Of a stretch of DNA of 64,000 bases, positions 45,291-53,966 are shown in pieces; the stretch's first letter is position 1, and each line of letters begins with the position of its first letter. Position numbers and translations under genes: made by a program. The stretch is taken from contig NZ_JOGO01000008.1 in NCBI RefSeq assembly GCF_000719475.1, forward strand, positions 1 to 64,000, read 5' to 3'. The notes below the pieces were generated by a model. The model was not told where the DNA came from. It ran no database searches and saw only the letters and a list, made by a program, of their open reading frames with translations. This stretch comes from Streptomyces sp. NRRL F-5630. Lineage in GTDB: Bacteria; Actinomycetota; Actinomycetes; Streptomycetales; Streptomycetaceae.

Positions 45291-46201
45291 CCACGACCAC
45301 CGCACCCCCCGCCGGCGCGCCGGCCGCCCCGCCCGCGACCGCGAGCACCCGCGCCGCCGCCGTGCGCTCCCTGCTGCGCAACAAGCTCGCCGTCGCGGCC
45401 CTCGCCTTCCTCCTCCTCGTCCTCGTCTGCGCGGTCCTCGCCCCGCTCATCGCACCGGCGGACCCCAACGCGCAGGACCTCCTCGCCCGCCTCAAGCCGC
45501 CCGCCTGGCAGGACGGCGGCAGCTCCGCGCACCTCCTCGGCACCGACCAGCTCGGCCGCGACCTGCTCTCCCGCGTCATCTACGGCACGCGCGTCTCGCT
45601 CATGGTCGGCGCGGGCGCGGCCCTCCTCGCCGGTGTCCTCGGCACCCTCGCGGGCCTCGCCGCCGGGTACTTCGGCGGCTGGACCGACCGCCTCCTCATG
45701 CGCCTCGCCGACGTCCAGCTCGCCTTCCCCGCCATCCTCCTGGCCCTCGCCGTCGTCGGCTTCGTCGGCTCGGGCCTCTGGTACGTGATCCTCGTCCTCG
45801 GCATCACGGGCTGGGTCTCCTACGCCCGCGTGGTGCGCTCCGAGGTGCTGTCCCTGCGCACCCGCGACTTCGTCACCGAGGCGCACGCGATCGGCGTGCG
45901 GCATCCCACGATCATGCGCCGCCACCTCCTGCCCAACGTCATGGCGCCCCTCGCGACCATCGGCACCCTGCACATCGCCGCCGCCATCGTCGCCGAGGCG
46001 TCCCTGAGCTACCTCGGCCTCGGCGTCCCCAAGGAGACCGTCACCTGGGGCGCGATGCTCGCCGACGGACAGCTCTACCTCGGCACCTCGTGGTGGGTCG
46101 CCGTCTTCCCCGGCATCGCCCTCATGCTCACCTCCCTCGCCGTCAACATCACCGGCGACGCCCTGCGCGACGTCGCGGACCCGAAGGCATACCGCCGATG
46201 A
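45287..46201 (+). CDS. ABC permease, DppC-like
   Basis: A 304-residue permease. An N-terminal OppC segment ([28 protein letters not shown]) is followed by [24 protein letters not shown], then the EAA loop [24 protein letters not shown]. The N-terminal 20 residues are Ala/Pro/Thr-rich and not conserved. It is translationally coupled on both sides by four-base overlaps. Confidence 0.92.
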   Translation: MTTTTAPPAGAPAAPPATASTRAAAVRSLLRNKLAVAALAFLLLVLVCAVLAPLIAPADPNAQDLLARLKPPAWQDGGSSAHLLGTDQLGRDLLSRVIYGTRVSLMVGAGAALLAGVLGTLAGLAAGYFGGWTDRLLMRLADVQLAFPAILLALAVVGFVGSGLWYVILVLGITGWVSYARVVRSEVLSLRTRDFVTEAHAIGVRHPTIMRRHLLPNVMAPLATIGTLHIAAAIVAEASLSYLGLGVPKETVTWGAMLADGQLYLGTSWWVAVFPGIALMLTSLAVNITGDALRDVADPKAYRR

Positions 46202-47052
46202 CCGACACCGCATCCCCGAACACGCCGGACACGCGGCCCCCCGCCCCGGATACCGCGCCCGTCCTCCAGATCCAGGACCTCCACGTCGACTTCCGCCTGG
46301 AGTCCCACACCGTCCACGCCGTACGCGGGGTGAACTTCGCCGTCCACGCGGGGGAGACCCTCGCCGTCGTCGGCGAATCCGGCAGCGGCAAGTCCGCCAC
46401 CGCGCTCGCGGCTCTGCGCCTCAACCCCGAACCGCCCTGCGCCTACCCGCGCGGCGAGGTCCTCCTCGACGGCGCCGACATCCTGCACCGGCCCGAGCGC
46501 GCCCTGCGCCGCCTGCGCGGCAGCGACATCTCCATGGTCTTCCAGGACCCCATGACGAGCCTCGACCCGCTCCAGCGCTGCGGCCACCAGGTGAGCGAGG
46601 TCCTGCGCCTGCACGGCGGCCACAGCCGCCAGGAGGCCCGCGCCGCCGCGCTCGACGCCCTCGCGGACGTCGGCATCCCCGATCCCGAGCGCCGCTACCG
46701 CCAGTACCCCCACGAACTCTCCGGCGGCCTGCGCCAGCGCGTCATGATCGCCTCCGCACTCGTCGCCCGCCCCCGCGTCCTCATCGCCGACGAACCCACC
46801 ACCGCGCTCGACGTCACGGTGCAGCGCCAGATCCTCGACCTCCTCACGGACCTGCGGGAGCGCCACGGCATGGCCGTCGTCCTCATCACGCACGACCTCG
46901 GGGTCGTCGCCGAGACCGCCGACCGCGTCGTCGTCATGCGCCACGGCGAGGTCGTCGAGAACGGCGACGTCGAGCAGGTCTTCGCCCGCCCCGCCCACCC
47001 GTACACCCGCGCCCTCCTCGACGCGACGCCCCGACTGGAGCCCGCCGCATGA
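46198..47052 (+). CDS. ABC ATP-binding protein, DppD-like
   Basis: A 284-residue ATPase: Walker [13 protein letters not shown], signature [12 protein letters not shown], Walker [14 protein letters not shown] and H-loop LITHD. The family's C-terminal oligopeptide-binding extension is shortened ([18 protein letters not shown]), and the iron-sulfur cysteines of some DppD proteins are absent. Confidence 0.92.
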   Translation: MTDTASPNTPDTRPPAPDTAPVLQIQDLHVDFRLESHTVHAVRGVNFAVHAGETLAVVGESGSGKSATALAALRLNPEPPCAYPRGEVLLDGADILHRPERALRRLRGSDISMVFQDPMTSLDPLQRCGHQVSEVLRLHGGHSRQEARAAALDALADVGIPDPERRYRQYPHELSGGLRQRVMIASALVARPRVLIADEPTTALDVTVQRQILDLLTDLRERHGMAVVLITHDLGVVAETADRVVVMRHGEVVENGDVEQVFARPAHPYTRALLDATPRLEPAA

Positions 47053-47867
47053 CCGCGACCGCCACTCCGCTCCTCGAACTGCGCGGCCTGCGCAAGGAGT
47101 TCCCCGGGCGTCCGCCGAGCGTCGCCGTCGACGGCGTCGATCTCACGGTCCACGAGGGCGAGACCCTGGCCCTCGTCGGCGAGTCGGGCTGCGGCAAGAC
47201 GACGCTGACCCGGCTCCTCCTGCGCCTCACCGAACCCACCTCCGGCACCGTCCACTTCGACGGGACCGACCTGCACGGCCTCGACCACGCCGCCCTGCGC
47301 CGCTTCCGCCGCCAGCTCCAGGTCGTCCTCCAGGACCCGTACTCCAGCATGAACCCGCGCCTGCGCGTCGCCGACATCGTCGCCGAACCCCTCGTCACGC
47401 ACGAGCCCGGCTACCGGGGCAGGGGCGGCCGGGCGCGCCGCCGCGCCCGCGTCGCCGAACTCCTCGACGCGGTCGGGCTCGACCCGGCCGTCCTCGACCG
47501 CTACCCGCACGAGTTCTCCGGCGGCCAGCGCCAGCGCGTCTCGATCGCCCGCGCCCTCGCGCTCGAACCCCGCCTCGTCGTCCTCGACGAGCCCACGAGC
47601 GCGCTCGACGTCTCCGTGCAGGCCCGTGTGCTCGACCTCCTCGCCGAACTGCAACAGCGGCTCGGCCTCACGTACCTCTTCGTCTCGCACAACCTCGCGG
47701 TCGTGCGGCAGATCTCCGACCGCGTCGCCGTCATGCGCGCGGGCCGCATCGTCGAGACCGGCACGGCCGCCGATGTCTTCGCCCACCCCACCCACGACTA
47801 CACCCGCGCCCTCCTCGACGCGGTCCCCGTGCCCGACCCCCGCCGTCGCCGCCGGAGCGCGGCATGA
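47049..47867 (+). CDS. ABC ATP-binding protein, DppF-like
   Basis: A 272-residue ATPase: Walker [16 protein letters not shown]-loop [17 protein letters not shown], signature [15 protein letters not shown], Walker [15 protein letters not shown]-loop FVSHN. Last gene of the importer operon, followed by a short GC-rich tandem repeat and a convergent gene. Confidence 0.92.
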   Translation: MTATATPLLELRGLRKEFPGRPPSVAVDGVDLTVHEGETLALVGESGCGKTTLTRLLLRLTEPTSGTVHFDGTDLHGLDHAALRRFRRQLQVVLQDPYSSMNPRLRVADIVAEPLVTHEPGYRGRGGRARRRARVAELLDAVGLDPAVLDRYPHEFSGGQRQRVSIARALALEPRLVVLDEPTSALDVSVQARVLDLLAELQQRLGLTYLFVSHNLAVVRQISDRVAVMRAGRIVETGTAADVFAHPTHDYTRALLDAVPVPDPRRRRRSAA

Positions 47868-47903
47868 GCCCGGCACCACAGGCCGCACGGGACCGACCGG
47901 CCC

Positions 47904-47981
47904 GCTCGACGGGAGGGGGCCGACCGGCGCGCGGCTCGACGGGAGGGGGCCGACCGGCGCGCTCGACGGGAGGGGGCCGAG
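47904..47981 (+). repeat. Three-copy tandem repeat
   Basis: Copies of a block with the core CTCGACGGGAGGGGGCCGA begin at 47904, 47934 and 47961, at periods of 30 and 27 bases. It lies between two convergent genes. No function is evident; it may be variable by slippage. Confidence 0.75.
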
Positions 47982-47995
47982 TCGCGCGGTCCGCC

Positions 47996-48955
47996 TCAGC
48001 GCCCCGAGAGCACGAGGCCCGCCGCGCCGAGCAGCGCGACATCGTCCACCGCCGCCTCGCTCACCACGACCCGCACCGGCTCCCCGGCGCCGAGCACGTC
48101 GGCGCGCAGCCGTTCCTCGACCAGCGCCCGGAACCGCTCGCCGCCCTCGCGGGCCTCCCCGTGGAGCACGAACAGGCCACAGGCGAAGAGCTGTTGCACC
48201 GTCGCGAGCCCGAGCACCAGGTTCTCCGCGTACTCGCTGACGAGCCGCGCGGCCTCCTCGCCCGGGGCGGCGACGAGGGCCCCGAGCGACACCTCGCCGC
48301 CGAGCCCCAGCTTCCGCGCCCGCTCGCGCAGCCAGCGCGTCGTGGCGACCGTCTTCCAGCACCCCCGCCGTCCGCAGGTGCACCGGCCCCCGCTCGCCGA
48401 GACCGTCATGTGCGCGCCGCTGCGCCCGCCGGGCGGGGCCACGACCTCACCCGCGTACAGGATGCCGACCCCGAGCACCTCGCCCGTCGACACGGAGGCG
48501 AAGGAGCGCCGCCCGCGCCCGGGCCCGAACCAGCGGTCGCCGAGCACCTGCACCCTCGCCCGGTGCTCGACCCGCACCGGGGCCCCCACGAGCGCCTCCA
48601 GGCGCCGCGCCACCGGGTAGCCGCGCAGCGCGGGCGCCTCGTTCACCTCCACGACGAGCCCCGCGCCCGGGTCCACCACCCCGGCGGCGGCGACCCCGAC
48701 ACCGAGCGGCGCGCCCCCGGCGAGCAGCCCCGCCACCTCGGCGAGCGCCGCGTCCACCGCGTCCGCGCCCGCCGCCGGGTCGAAGACCGCGTCGGCCCGC
48801 TCCCGCACCACGCCCGCGCCGCTCAGCAGCGCCGCCCGCACCCGTCCCGGCAGCACCTCGACGGCGCCCAGCGCGCCCGGGCCCGCCGCACCGCCGTCGC
48901 CGTGCGTGACGGCCGGGGACGGCACCAACCGCAAAGGAGAACGTTCATGCGCCAT
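47996..48955 (-). CDS. ROK-family protein with degenerate kinase motifs
   Basis: A 319-residue protein with the ROK zinc motif CTCGRRGCWKT and the overall ROK fold (LGVGVAAAGVVDPGAGLVVEVNEAP). The phosphate-binding DxGGT segment near the N-terminus reads AVEVLPGRVRAALL, and the catalytic NDA[NA] segment reads EHRARVQVLGD, so the active-site Asp is missing. It probably does not phosphorylate sugars and may have a sensory or structural role. There is no helix-turn-helix. It is convergent with the importer operon and divergent from creatininase. Confidence 0.82.
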   Translation of the reverse strand: MAHERSPLRLVPSPAVTHGDGGAAGPGALGAVEVLPGRVRAALLSGAGVVRERADAVFDPAAGADAVDAALAEVAGLLAGGAPLGVGVAAAGVVDPGAGLVVEVNEAPALRGYPVARRLEALVGAPVRVEHRARVQVLGDRWFGPGRGRRSFASVSTGEVLGVGILYAGEVVAPPGGRSGAHMTVSASGGRCTCGRRGCWKTVATTRWLRERARKLGLGGEVSLGALVAAPGEEAARLVSEYAENLVLGLATVQQLFACGLFVLHGEAREGGERFRALVEERLRADVLGAGEPVRVVVSEAAVDDVALLGAAGLVLSGR

Positions 48956-48996
48956 ACGCCGACTCTGCCACGCCGCACCACCGGGGTGACACCCGC

Positions 48997-49803
48997 GTGA
49001 GCCACCGGTACCTGACCGAGACCACCTGGCGGGAGACCCGCGAGGCCGCCCCCGACGCCATCGCCCTGCTGCCCATCGGCTCGCAGGAACAGCACGCCGC
49101 GCACCTCCCCCTCGGCACCGACACCCTCCTCGCCGAGGCCGTCACCGAGCGTGCCCTCGCCCACCTCGCCGACCGCGCGGCGGAAGGCGAGCGGGTCCCG
49201 CACGTCGTACGGCTGCCCACCCTCCCGTACGGGCACAGCCCCCACCACCTCTTCGCCGCGGCCCTCACCCTCTCCGCGCACACCCTCGGCCTCGTGCTGG
49301 ACGAGATACTCGACTCGCTCGCGGCGACCGGGCACCGCAGGGTGCTCGTCGTCAACGGACACGGCGGCAACGACGAGATCATGCGTCTCGCCGTCAAGCG
49401 CTTCGCGCTGCGCGCCGAGGTCACGGCCGCCGCCTGTTCCTACTGGTCGCTCGGCGAAGCGGCGGCGGACCCGGAGCACGCCCCGCTCGTCCCGGGACAC
49501 GCCGGCTGGTACGAGACCTCGCTCATGCTCGCCGCCCACCCCGAGCTGGTCCGCACCCCCGTCCCGGGCCGCGCGCCCGTGGACCCGCCACCGCTCTTCG
49601 ACCGGCCCCCCTATGGGGGACTGACCACCGAGCGGCACGGCGAGTGGGAACGCGTCGGCGGCAGCACGGACGACGCCTCCGGCGCCCGGCCCGAGCAGGG
49701 CGCCGCGCTCCTGGACGCGCGGGCCCGCGCCCTCGCCGACGCCGTCCTCGCCTTCGACCGCGCCACCGGGACCGGTACGGGGACCGCTCCCGGCACGGGC
49801 TGA
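48997..49803 (+). CDS. Creatininase-family amidohydrolase
   Basis: A 268-residue metal-dependent amidohydrolase. The metal-site motif is LLPIGSQEQHAAHLPLGTDT (Glu, His, Asp) and VVNGHGGNDEI holds the second His. PGHAGWYETSLML supplies the conserved Glu. Family members open cyclic amides or remove formamides. The GTG at 48997 is the start. It is followed 59 bases later by the enolase and RidA genes, forming a short catabolic operon. Confidence 0.9.
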   Translation: MSHRYLTETTWRETREAAPDAIALLPIGSQEQHAAHLPLGTDTLLAEAVTERALAHLADRAAEGERVPHVVRLPTLPYGHSPHHLFAAALTLSAHTLGLVLDEILDSLAATGHRRVLVVNGHGGNDEIMRLAVKRFALRAEVTAAACSYWSLGEAAADPEHAPLVPGHAGWYETSLMLAAHPELVRTPVPGRAPVDPPPLFDRPPYGGLTTERHGEWERVGGSTDDASGARPEQGAALLDARARALADAVLAFDRATGTGTGTAPGTG

Positions 49804-49862
49804 GCCGCCCCGTACCGCCCTCCACACCGCACCACCCGCACCCCCACCCAGCGAGGAAGCAC

Positions 49863-50990
49863 ATGAAGATCACCGGCGTCGACGTCCACGTCGTCAACCT
49901 CCCCCTCCTCAACCCCTTCACCTCCTCCTTCGAGACCAAGACGGGCGAGACCCGCACCGTCGTCCGCATCCGCACCGACAGCGGCGTCGAGGGCTGGGGC
50001 GAGACGATGTGGGGCCGGCCCGTCGCCGCGCTCGTGCGCGTCCTCGCCGAGGACCTGATCGGCACGAGCCCCTTCGCGCTCGAAGCCTTCCACCGCAAGC
50101 AGCACATGGTGCCCTTCTTCCACGGCTACCTCGGCTACGCGGCGCTCGCCGCGCTGGACGTGGCCTGCTGGGACGCCATGGGCAAGGCGACGGGCCAGTC
50201 CGTCACCGACCTGCTCGGCGGCCCCGTGCGCACCGAGGTCCCCCTCACCGCGCTCATCACGCGCGCCGACGCCCCCGGCGTCACGGGCGCCGACCTGCCG
50301 GGGGCCCTCGCCGAGCACACGGCGAAGGTCGTCGCCGAGGGCGGCTTCCGCGCCGTCAAGCTCAAGGGCACCACCGACGTGGCGGGAGACGTCGCGATCC
50401 TGCGCGCGCTTCGCGCCGAACTGCCCGGCACCGATCTGCGCGTGGACCCCAACGCCGCCTGGTCCGTCCCGGACTCGATCCGCGCCGGGATAGCCCTGGA
50501 GGAACTCGACCTGGAGTACCTGGAGGACCCCTGCGTCGGCATCGAGGGCATGAGCCAGGTGCGCGCGAAGGTCCGCATCCCGCTGTGCACGAACATGTGC
50601 CTCGTGCGCTTCGAGGAGTTCGCGCCCGCCGTGCGGCTCGGCGCCGTGGACGTCGTGCACGGCGACGTCTACAAGTGGGGCGGCATCGCGGCGACGAAGG
50701 CCCTCGCCGCGCACTGCGAGACCTTCGGGCTCGGCATGAACCTGCACAGCGGCGGCGAACTCGGCATCGCTACCGCCGCGCACCTCGCCGTCGTCGCGAG
50801 CACCCCGGTCCTCTCGCGCGCCATCGACTCCATGTACTACCTGCACGCGGACGACATCATCGAGCCCCTGACCCTGCGCGAGGGCAGCCTCACCGTCCCC
50901 ACCGGACCCGGGCTCGGCGTCACCGTCGACGAGGACAAGCTCCACCACTACGCCGAGGTCAACGCCAAGGAAGGGGACCTGACCCGATGA
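49863..50990 (+). CDS. Mandelate racemase-type enolase superfamily enzyme
   Basis: A 375-residue (beta/alpha)7-barrel enzyme. The KxK catalytic motif is in FRAVKLKGTTD, the metal ligands are the Asp in DLRVDPNAAW and the Glu in LEYLEDPCVG, and the His/Asp dyad is in VVHGDVYKWGG and GMNLHSGGELGIATAAHLA. This assigns the mandelate-racemase subgroup, mostly acid-sugar dehydratases, rather than dipeptide epimerases. The ATG at 49863 follows GAGGAAG. The stop overlaps the RidA start. Confidence 0.9.
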   Translation: MKITGVDVHVVNLPLLNPFTSSFETKTGETRTVVRIRTDSGVEGWGETMWGRPVAALVRVLAEDLIGTSPFALEAFHRKQHMVPFFHGYLGYAALAALDVACWDAMGKATGQSVTDLLGGPVRTEVPLTALITRADAPGVTGADLPGALAEHTAKVVAEGGFRAVKLKGTTDVAGDVAILRALRAELPGTDLRVDPNAAWSVPDSIRAGIALEELDLEYLEDPCVGIEGMSQVRAKVRIPLCTNMCLVRFEEFAPAVRLGAVDVVHGDVYKWGGIAATKALAAHCETFGLGMNLHSGGELGIATAAHLAVVASTPVLSRAIDSMYYLHADDIIEPLTLREGSLTVPTGPGLGVTVDEDKLHHYAEVNAKEGDLTR

Positions 50991-51394
50991 GCACCGACCC
51001 CAGCCGCCGCGCTCTGCGCACCGACGCCGCGCCCCCGCCCGCGGGCGCCTACAGCCAGGGCCTCGCGGCGGGCCCGTACGTGTACACCTCGGGCCTCGGC
51101 CCGCAGGACCCAGGGAGCGGCGCGGTTCCCGAGGGGATCGGGGCACAGACCGCTCAGGTGCTCGCGAACCTCTCCGCGGTTCTCGCGGCGGACGGGCTCT
51201 CCCTCGCCGACGTCGTCAAGTCCACCGTCCACCTCCAGCACCTGCGCCGCGACTTCGCGGGCTTCGACGCCGCCTACCGCGCCGCCTTCGAGGCCGCGGG
51301 CGGCCCGCTGCCGGTGCGCACGACGGTCGGCTCCGACCTCATGGACATCCTGGTCGAGATCGACGTCGTGGCGCTCCGGCGCACGGAGGACTGA
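50987..51394 (+). CDS. RidA-family deaminase
   Basis: A 135-residue Rid protein. The typical YSQGLAAGPYVYTSGLGPQDPGSG and VVKSTVHLQHLRRDFAGFDAAYRAAF are present, with the catalytic Arg in LPVRTTVGSDLM. ATGA-coupled to the enolase gene. Such proteins clear the enamine intermediates released by dehydratases, which fits the neighbour. A strong hairpin ends the operon. Confidence 0.92.
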   Translation: MSTDPSRRALRTDAAPPPAGAYSQGLAAGPYVYTSGLGPQDPGSGAVPEGIGAQTAQVLANLSAVLAADGLSLADVVKSTVHLQHLRRDFAGFDAAYRAAFEAAGGPLPVRTTVGSDLMDILVEIDVVALRRTED

Positions 51395-51410
51395 GAGCCG
51401 CCGGAGGACG

Positions 51411-51451
51411 GGGGAGGGGCGGCGCCCGCCGGCCGCGCGCCGCCCCTCCCC
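51411..51451. terminator. Hairpin terminator after the enolase/RidA operon
   Basis: Perfect 14-bp arms GGGGAGGGGCGGCG (51411-51424) and CGCCGCCCCTCCCC (51438-51451), loop of 13 bases, 17 bases past the RidA stop. Confidence 0.8.
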
Positions 51452-51612
51452 GTACCACCGGCCGTGTCTCGCCATGCCCTCGTCCGTGCGCCGCGGGGCG
51501 TGCCTCCCGCGTGTCACCAGGGCCGCTCAGCGCGCACGCGCACGCCGTACCTTCCTCGGCCGGGGCTCGCAGGGGTGCGACTCCCCGGGGCCGCACCCGG
51601 CGCGAGGAGCCC

Positions 51613-52389
51613 TCAGCCCGTCACCGCGACCGCGGCGCCCGCCATGACGAGCAGCGCGATGTAGGCCCCCGCGTGCAGCGCGTCCGGGACCCGCGGCGGG
51701 CGGCGGCGCAGCAGCACCACGACCACCGTCGAACCGGCCAGCAGCGACAGCGCGGCGACGACGTCCACCGCCCCGACCAGCCCGGCCCCCGCGGGTGTGC
51801 TCCCCCTCACCAGGAGCGAGACGCACAGCGCGGGCGCCACGATCGCCAGCGTGAGCGGATTGGCGAGCGCCGCCGCCACCGGCATCGGAGCACCCGCCCG
51901 GCGCATCAGCGGCACCGTCATCACGCTGCCCCCGACGCCGAGGAACGAGGCGACGGCACCGATCGGCAGGCCCAGCCAGGTCGGCAGCGCGTGCCGCCGC
52001 CCCGTGGCCGTGCGGGCCGGGCGCAGGAAGCCGGGCCGCGCCAGCAGGTCCACGACCGTGACCCCCACGTACGCCACGAAGCCCCAGCGCAGCAAGGGGC
52101 CCGGCGCGAAGCGCCCGGCCGCCGCTCCGAGTGCCCCGCCCACGCCGAGCAGTACCACGAGCGCCCACCGGCCGCGCAGCGCCCGTGGCGGGGCGGCGAG
52201 CGTGGCGACGAGCGCGTTGACCAGCATGACCAGGGCGGACGTCGCCGTCGCCACCCGCACGGCGTCACCGCCGAGCCCGGCGTCCACCACCGTGATCACC
52301 GGGACCGTGACGAAGCCCCCGCCGAAACCGAACAGCGCGGTGGTCGCACCGACGCCGAGACCGACCAGAAGAAGTACGAGTACAGACAC
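51613..52389 (-). CDS. TauE/SafE-family membrane exporter
   Basis: A 258-residue, roughly eight-helix protein in two repeats: LVLLLVGLGVGATTALFGFGGGFVTVPV and GLPIGAVASFLGVGGSVMTVPLM, the Gly-rich hairpins of the sulfite/organosulfonate exporter family. The GTG at 52389 begins SVLVLLL; the start at 52425 would add a short basic tail. It is divergent from an AraC-type gene 82 bases away, which may regulate it. Confidence 0.87.
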   Translation of the reverse strand: MSVLVLLLVGLGVGATTALFGFGGGFVTVPVITVVDAGLGGDAVRVATATSALVMLVNALVATLAAPPRALRGRWALVVLLGVGGALGAAAGRFAPGPLLRWGFVAYVGVTVVDLLARPGFLRPARTATGRRHALPTWLGLPIGAVASFLGVGGSVMTVPLMRRAGAPMPVAAALANPLTLAIVAPALCVSLLVRGSTPAGAGLVGAVDVVAALSLLAGSTVVVVLLRRRPPRVPDALHAGAYIALLVMAGAAVAVTG

Positions 52390-52471
52390 CCCCCGAGCAC
52401 ATCGCGCCCGGCCCCTGGCGGGCAATCGCAGGCCGGGCGACTTCCTTCGCGACTTCGCCTACCCTGGCCGG

Positions 52472-53227
52472 GTGCGCAACGTCCCCCTCGACACCCTCGA
52501 CCACCTCCCGGTCGACGTCCTCCCGCTCGGCACGGACTACCCGCCGGACCACCTCCTCGCCCGGCACACCCACCGCAGGGCCCAGTTGCTCCACGGAGCC
52601 TCCGGCGTCATGCGCCTGGAGACCGAGGAGGGCGCCTGGACCGTCCCCGTCGACCGCGCCGTGTGCATCCCGCCCGGGACCCCGCACGAGGTCCACATGC
52701 GGGGCGTCACCACCTGGAGCCTGTACATCGAGCCGGACGCCGTCCCCTGGTGGCCCACGTCGTGCACGGTGATCGAGGTCGGCCCCCTGCTGCGCGAACT
52801 CCTGCGCGCCGCGAACGACTTGGGCCCCGACTACGACACCGCCGGGCGCGACGGCGCGCTCATCGGGCTCCTGCTGCACGAACTGCGCCGCACCGCGCCC
52901 GCCCCGTTCGCCGTGTCGCTCCCGCGCGAGGAACCCTTCCGTGCCCTGTGCCGTGCCTACCTCGCCGCCCCCGACACCGCGCTGACGAACACGGACTGGG
53001 CCCGCGCGGCGGCGATGAGCCCCCGCACCTTCGACCGCCGTTTCCACGCGCTCACCGGGACGAGCCCCGCCACCTGGCGCGCCCGTGCCCGCCTCCTCGC
53101 CGCCCTCCCGCTCCTGCCCACGCACAGTGTCACCGCCGTCGCCGGACGCCTCGGTTACTCCTCGCCCGCGGCCTTCACCGCCGCCTTCACCCGTGCCTTC
53201 GGCGCCCCGCCGTCGAAGCTCGGCTGA
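52472..53227 (+). CDS. AraC-family regulator with cupin domain
   Basis: A 251-residue protein from the GTG at 52472. The N-terminal cupin-type domain (LLARHTHRRAQLLHGASGVMRLETEEGAW, PPGTPHEVHM) precedes an AraC double helix-turn-helix at about residues 165-250 (WARAAAMSPRTFDRRFHALTG, VTAVAGRLGYSSPAAFTAAF). It resembles NimR-like regulators of small exporters, which fits the divergent TauE/SafE gene. Confidence 0.87.
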   Translation: MRNVPLDTLDHLPVDVLPLGTDYPPDHLLARHTHRRAQLLHGASGVMRLETEEGAWTVPVDRAVCIPPGTPHEVHMRGVTTWSLYIEPDAVPWWPTSCTVIEVGPLLRELLRAANDLGPDYDTAGRDGALIGLLLHELRRTAPAPFAVSLPREEPFRALCRAYLAAPDTALTNTDWARAAAMSPRTFDRRFHALTGTSPATWRARARLLAALPLLPTHSVTAVAGRLGYSSPAAFTAAFTRAFGAPPSKLG

Positions 53228-53247
53228 GCAAGGGGGAAGCGACGGCA

Positions 53248-53275
53248 TTTCGTCCCCTCAACACCAGGGACGAAA
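53248..53275. terminator. Hairpin between AraC and DUF421 genes
   Basis: TTTCGTCCC (53248-53256) and GGGACGAAA (53267-53275) are perfect 9-bp arms with a ten-base loop, 20 bases past the araC-type stop. It may terminate that gene, or act as an operator for the next. Confidence 0.55.
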
Positions 53276-53330
53276 CCACTCCGGTGACGAGGCGGGCGTT
53301 ATGTTGGCATTTGCCTGAAGAGGAGTCGCC

Positions 53331-53939
53331 GTGTGGCACGACATGCTGACCATTCAGATCCCCATCGTGGAGAAGATCCTGCGCACGGTCTTCGTGTACG
53401 CCGTGATCCTGGCCCTCTTCCGGCTCAGCGGGAAACGTGGTCTGGCCAGCCTCAACACGTTCGACTTCGTCGTTGTCTTCCTTCTCTCCAACGTGGTGCA
53501 GAACGCGGTCATCGGACCGGACAACAGTCTGCTGGGCGGCCTGGTCGGCGCCGTCACCCTCGTCGCCGTGAACGCGCTAACGAACCGGCTGACCGTGGCG
53601 AGACCTCGCGTCGCCCGTGTGCTGGAGGGGACTTCGACGACAGTGGTCGAGAACGGCTCCATCATGACGCGCGCCGCGCGGCGCCTGGCCGTGCGGCCTT
53701 CGGAGATCGAGCACGCCGTCCGGATGCAGAACGGTGAAGGGATCGGGGACGTCGCCTCGGCGCGTCTGGAACCCGACGGCCAGCTCATCGTCGTGCTGAA
53801 GCAGTCCGCCGGAGCCCCGACGCACGCCGACGTCGAACGACTGGAGCGGCGGCTGTCGGCGATCGAGGGGCTGTTGCGCGCCGGGGCGGGGACCCGTCCG
53901 GGCCCGCTCGGCGGACCCGACGACTTCCCGCCCCGGTGA
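53331..53939 (+). CDS. DUF421 (YetF-like) membrane protein
   Basis: A 202-residue protein: two to three membrane helices (residues 1-90; TVFVYAVILALFRLSGKRGLASLNTFDFVVVFLLSNVVQNAVIG) and a cytoplasmic DUF421 domain (VVENGSIMTRAARRLAVRP, MQNGEGIGDVASARLEPDGQLIVVLK). The GTG at 53331 follows AGAGGAG. Function of the family is unclear; some members are spore or stress proteins. Confidence 0.85.
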   Translation: MWHDMLTIQIPIVEKILRTVFVYAVILALFRLSGKRGLASLNTFDFVVVFLLSNVVQNAVIGPDNSLLGGLVGAVTLVAVNALTNRLTVARPRVARVLEGTSTTVVENGSIMTRAARRLAVRPSEIEHAVRMQNGEGIGDVASARLEPDGQLIVVLKQSAGAPTHADVERLERRLSAIEGLLRAGAGTRPGPLGGPDDFPPR

Positions 53940-53966
53940 CGAGCGGACGCGCGACGGCGCGCGCGT

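Noticed and set aside
47864..49000. Plus-strand frame starting with an ATGA overlap after dppF
   Set aside because: The overlap looks like coupling, but the frame encodes the tandem repeat and then runs antisense to the ROK gene without homology.
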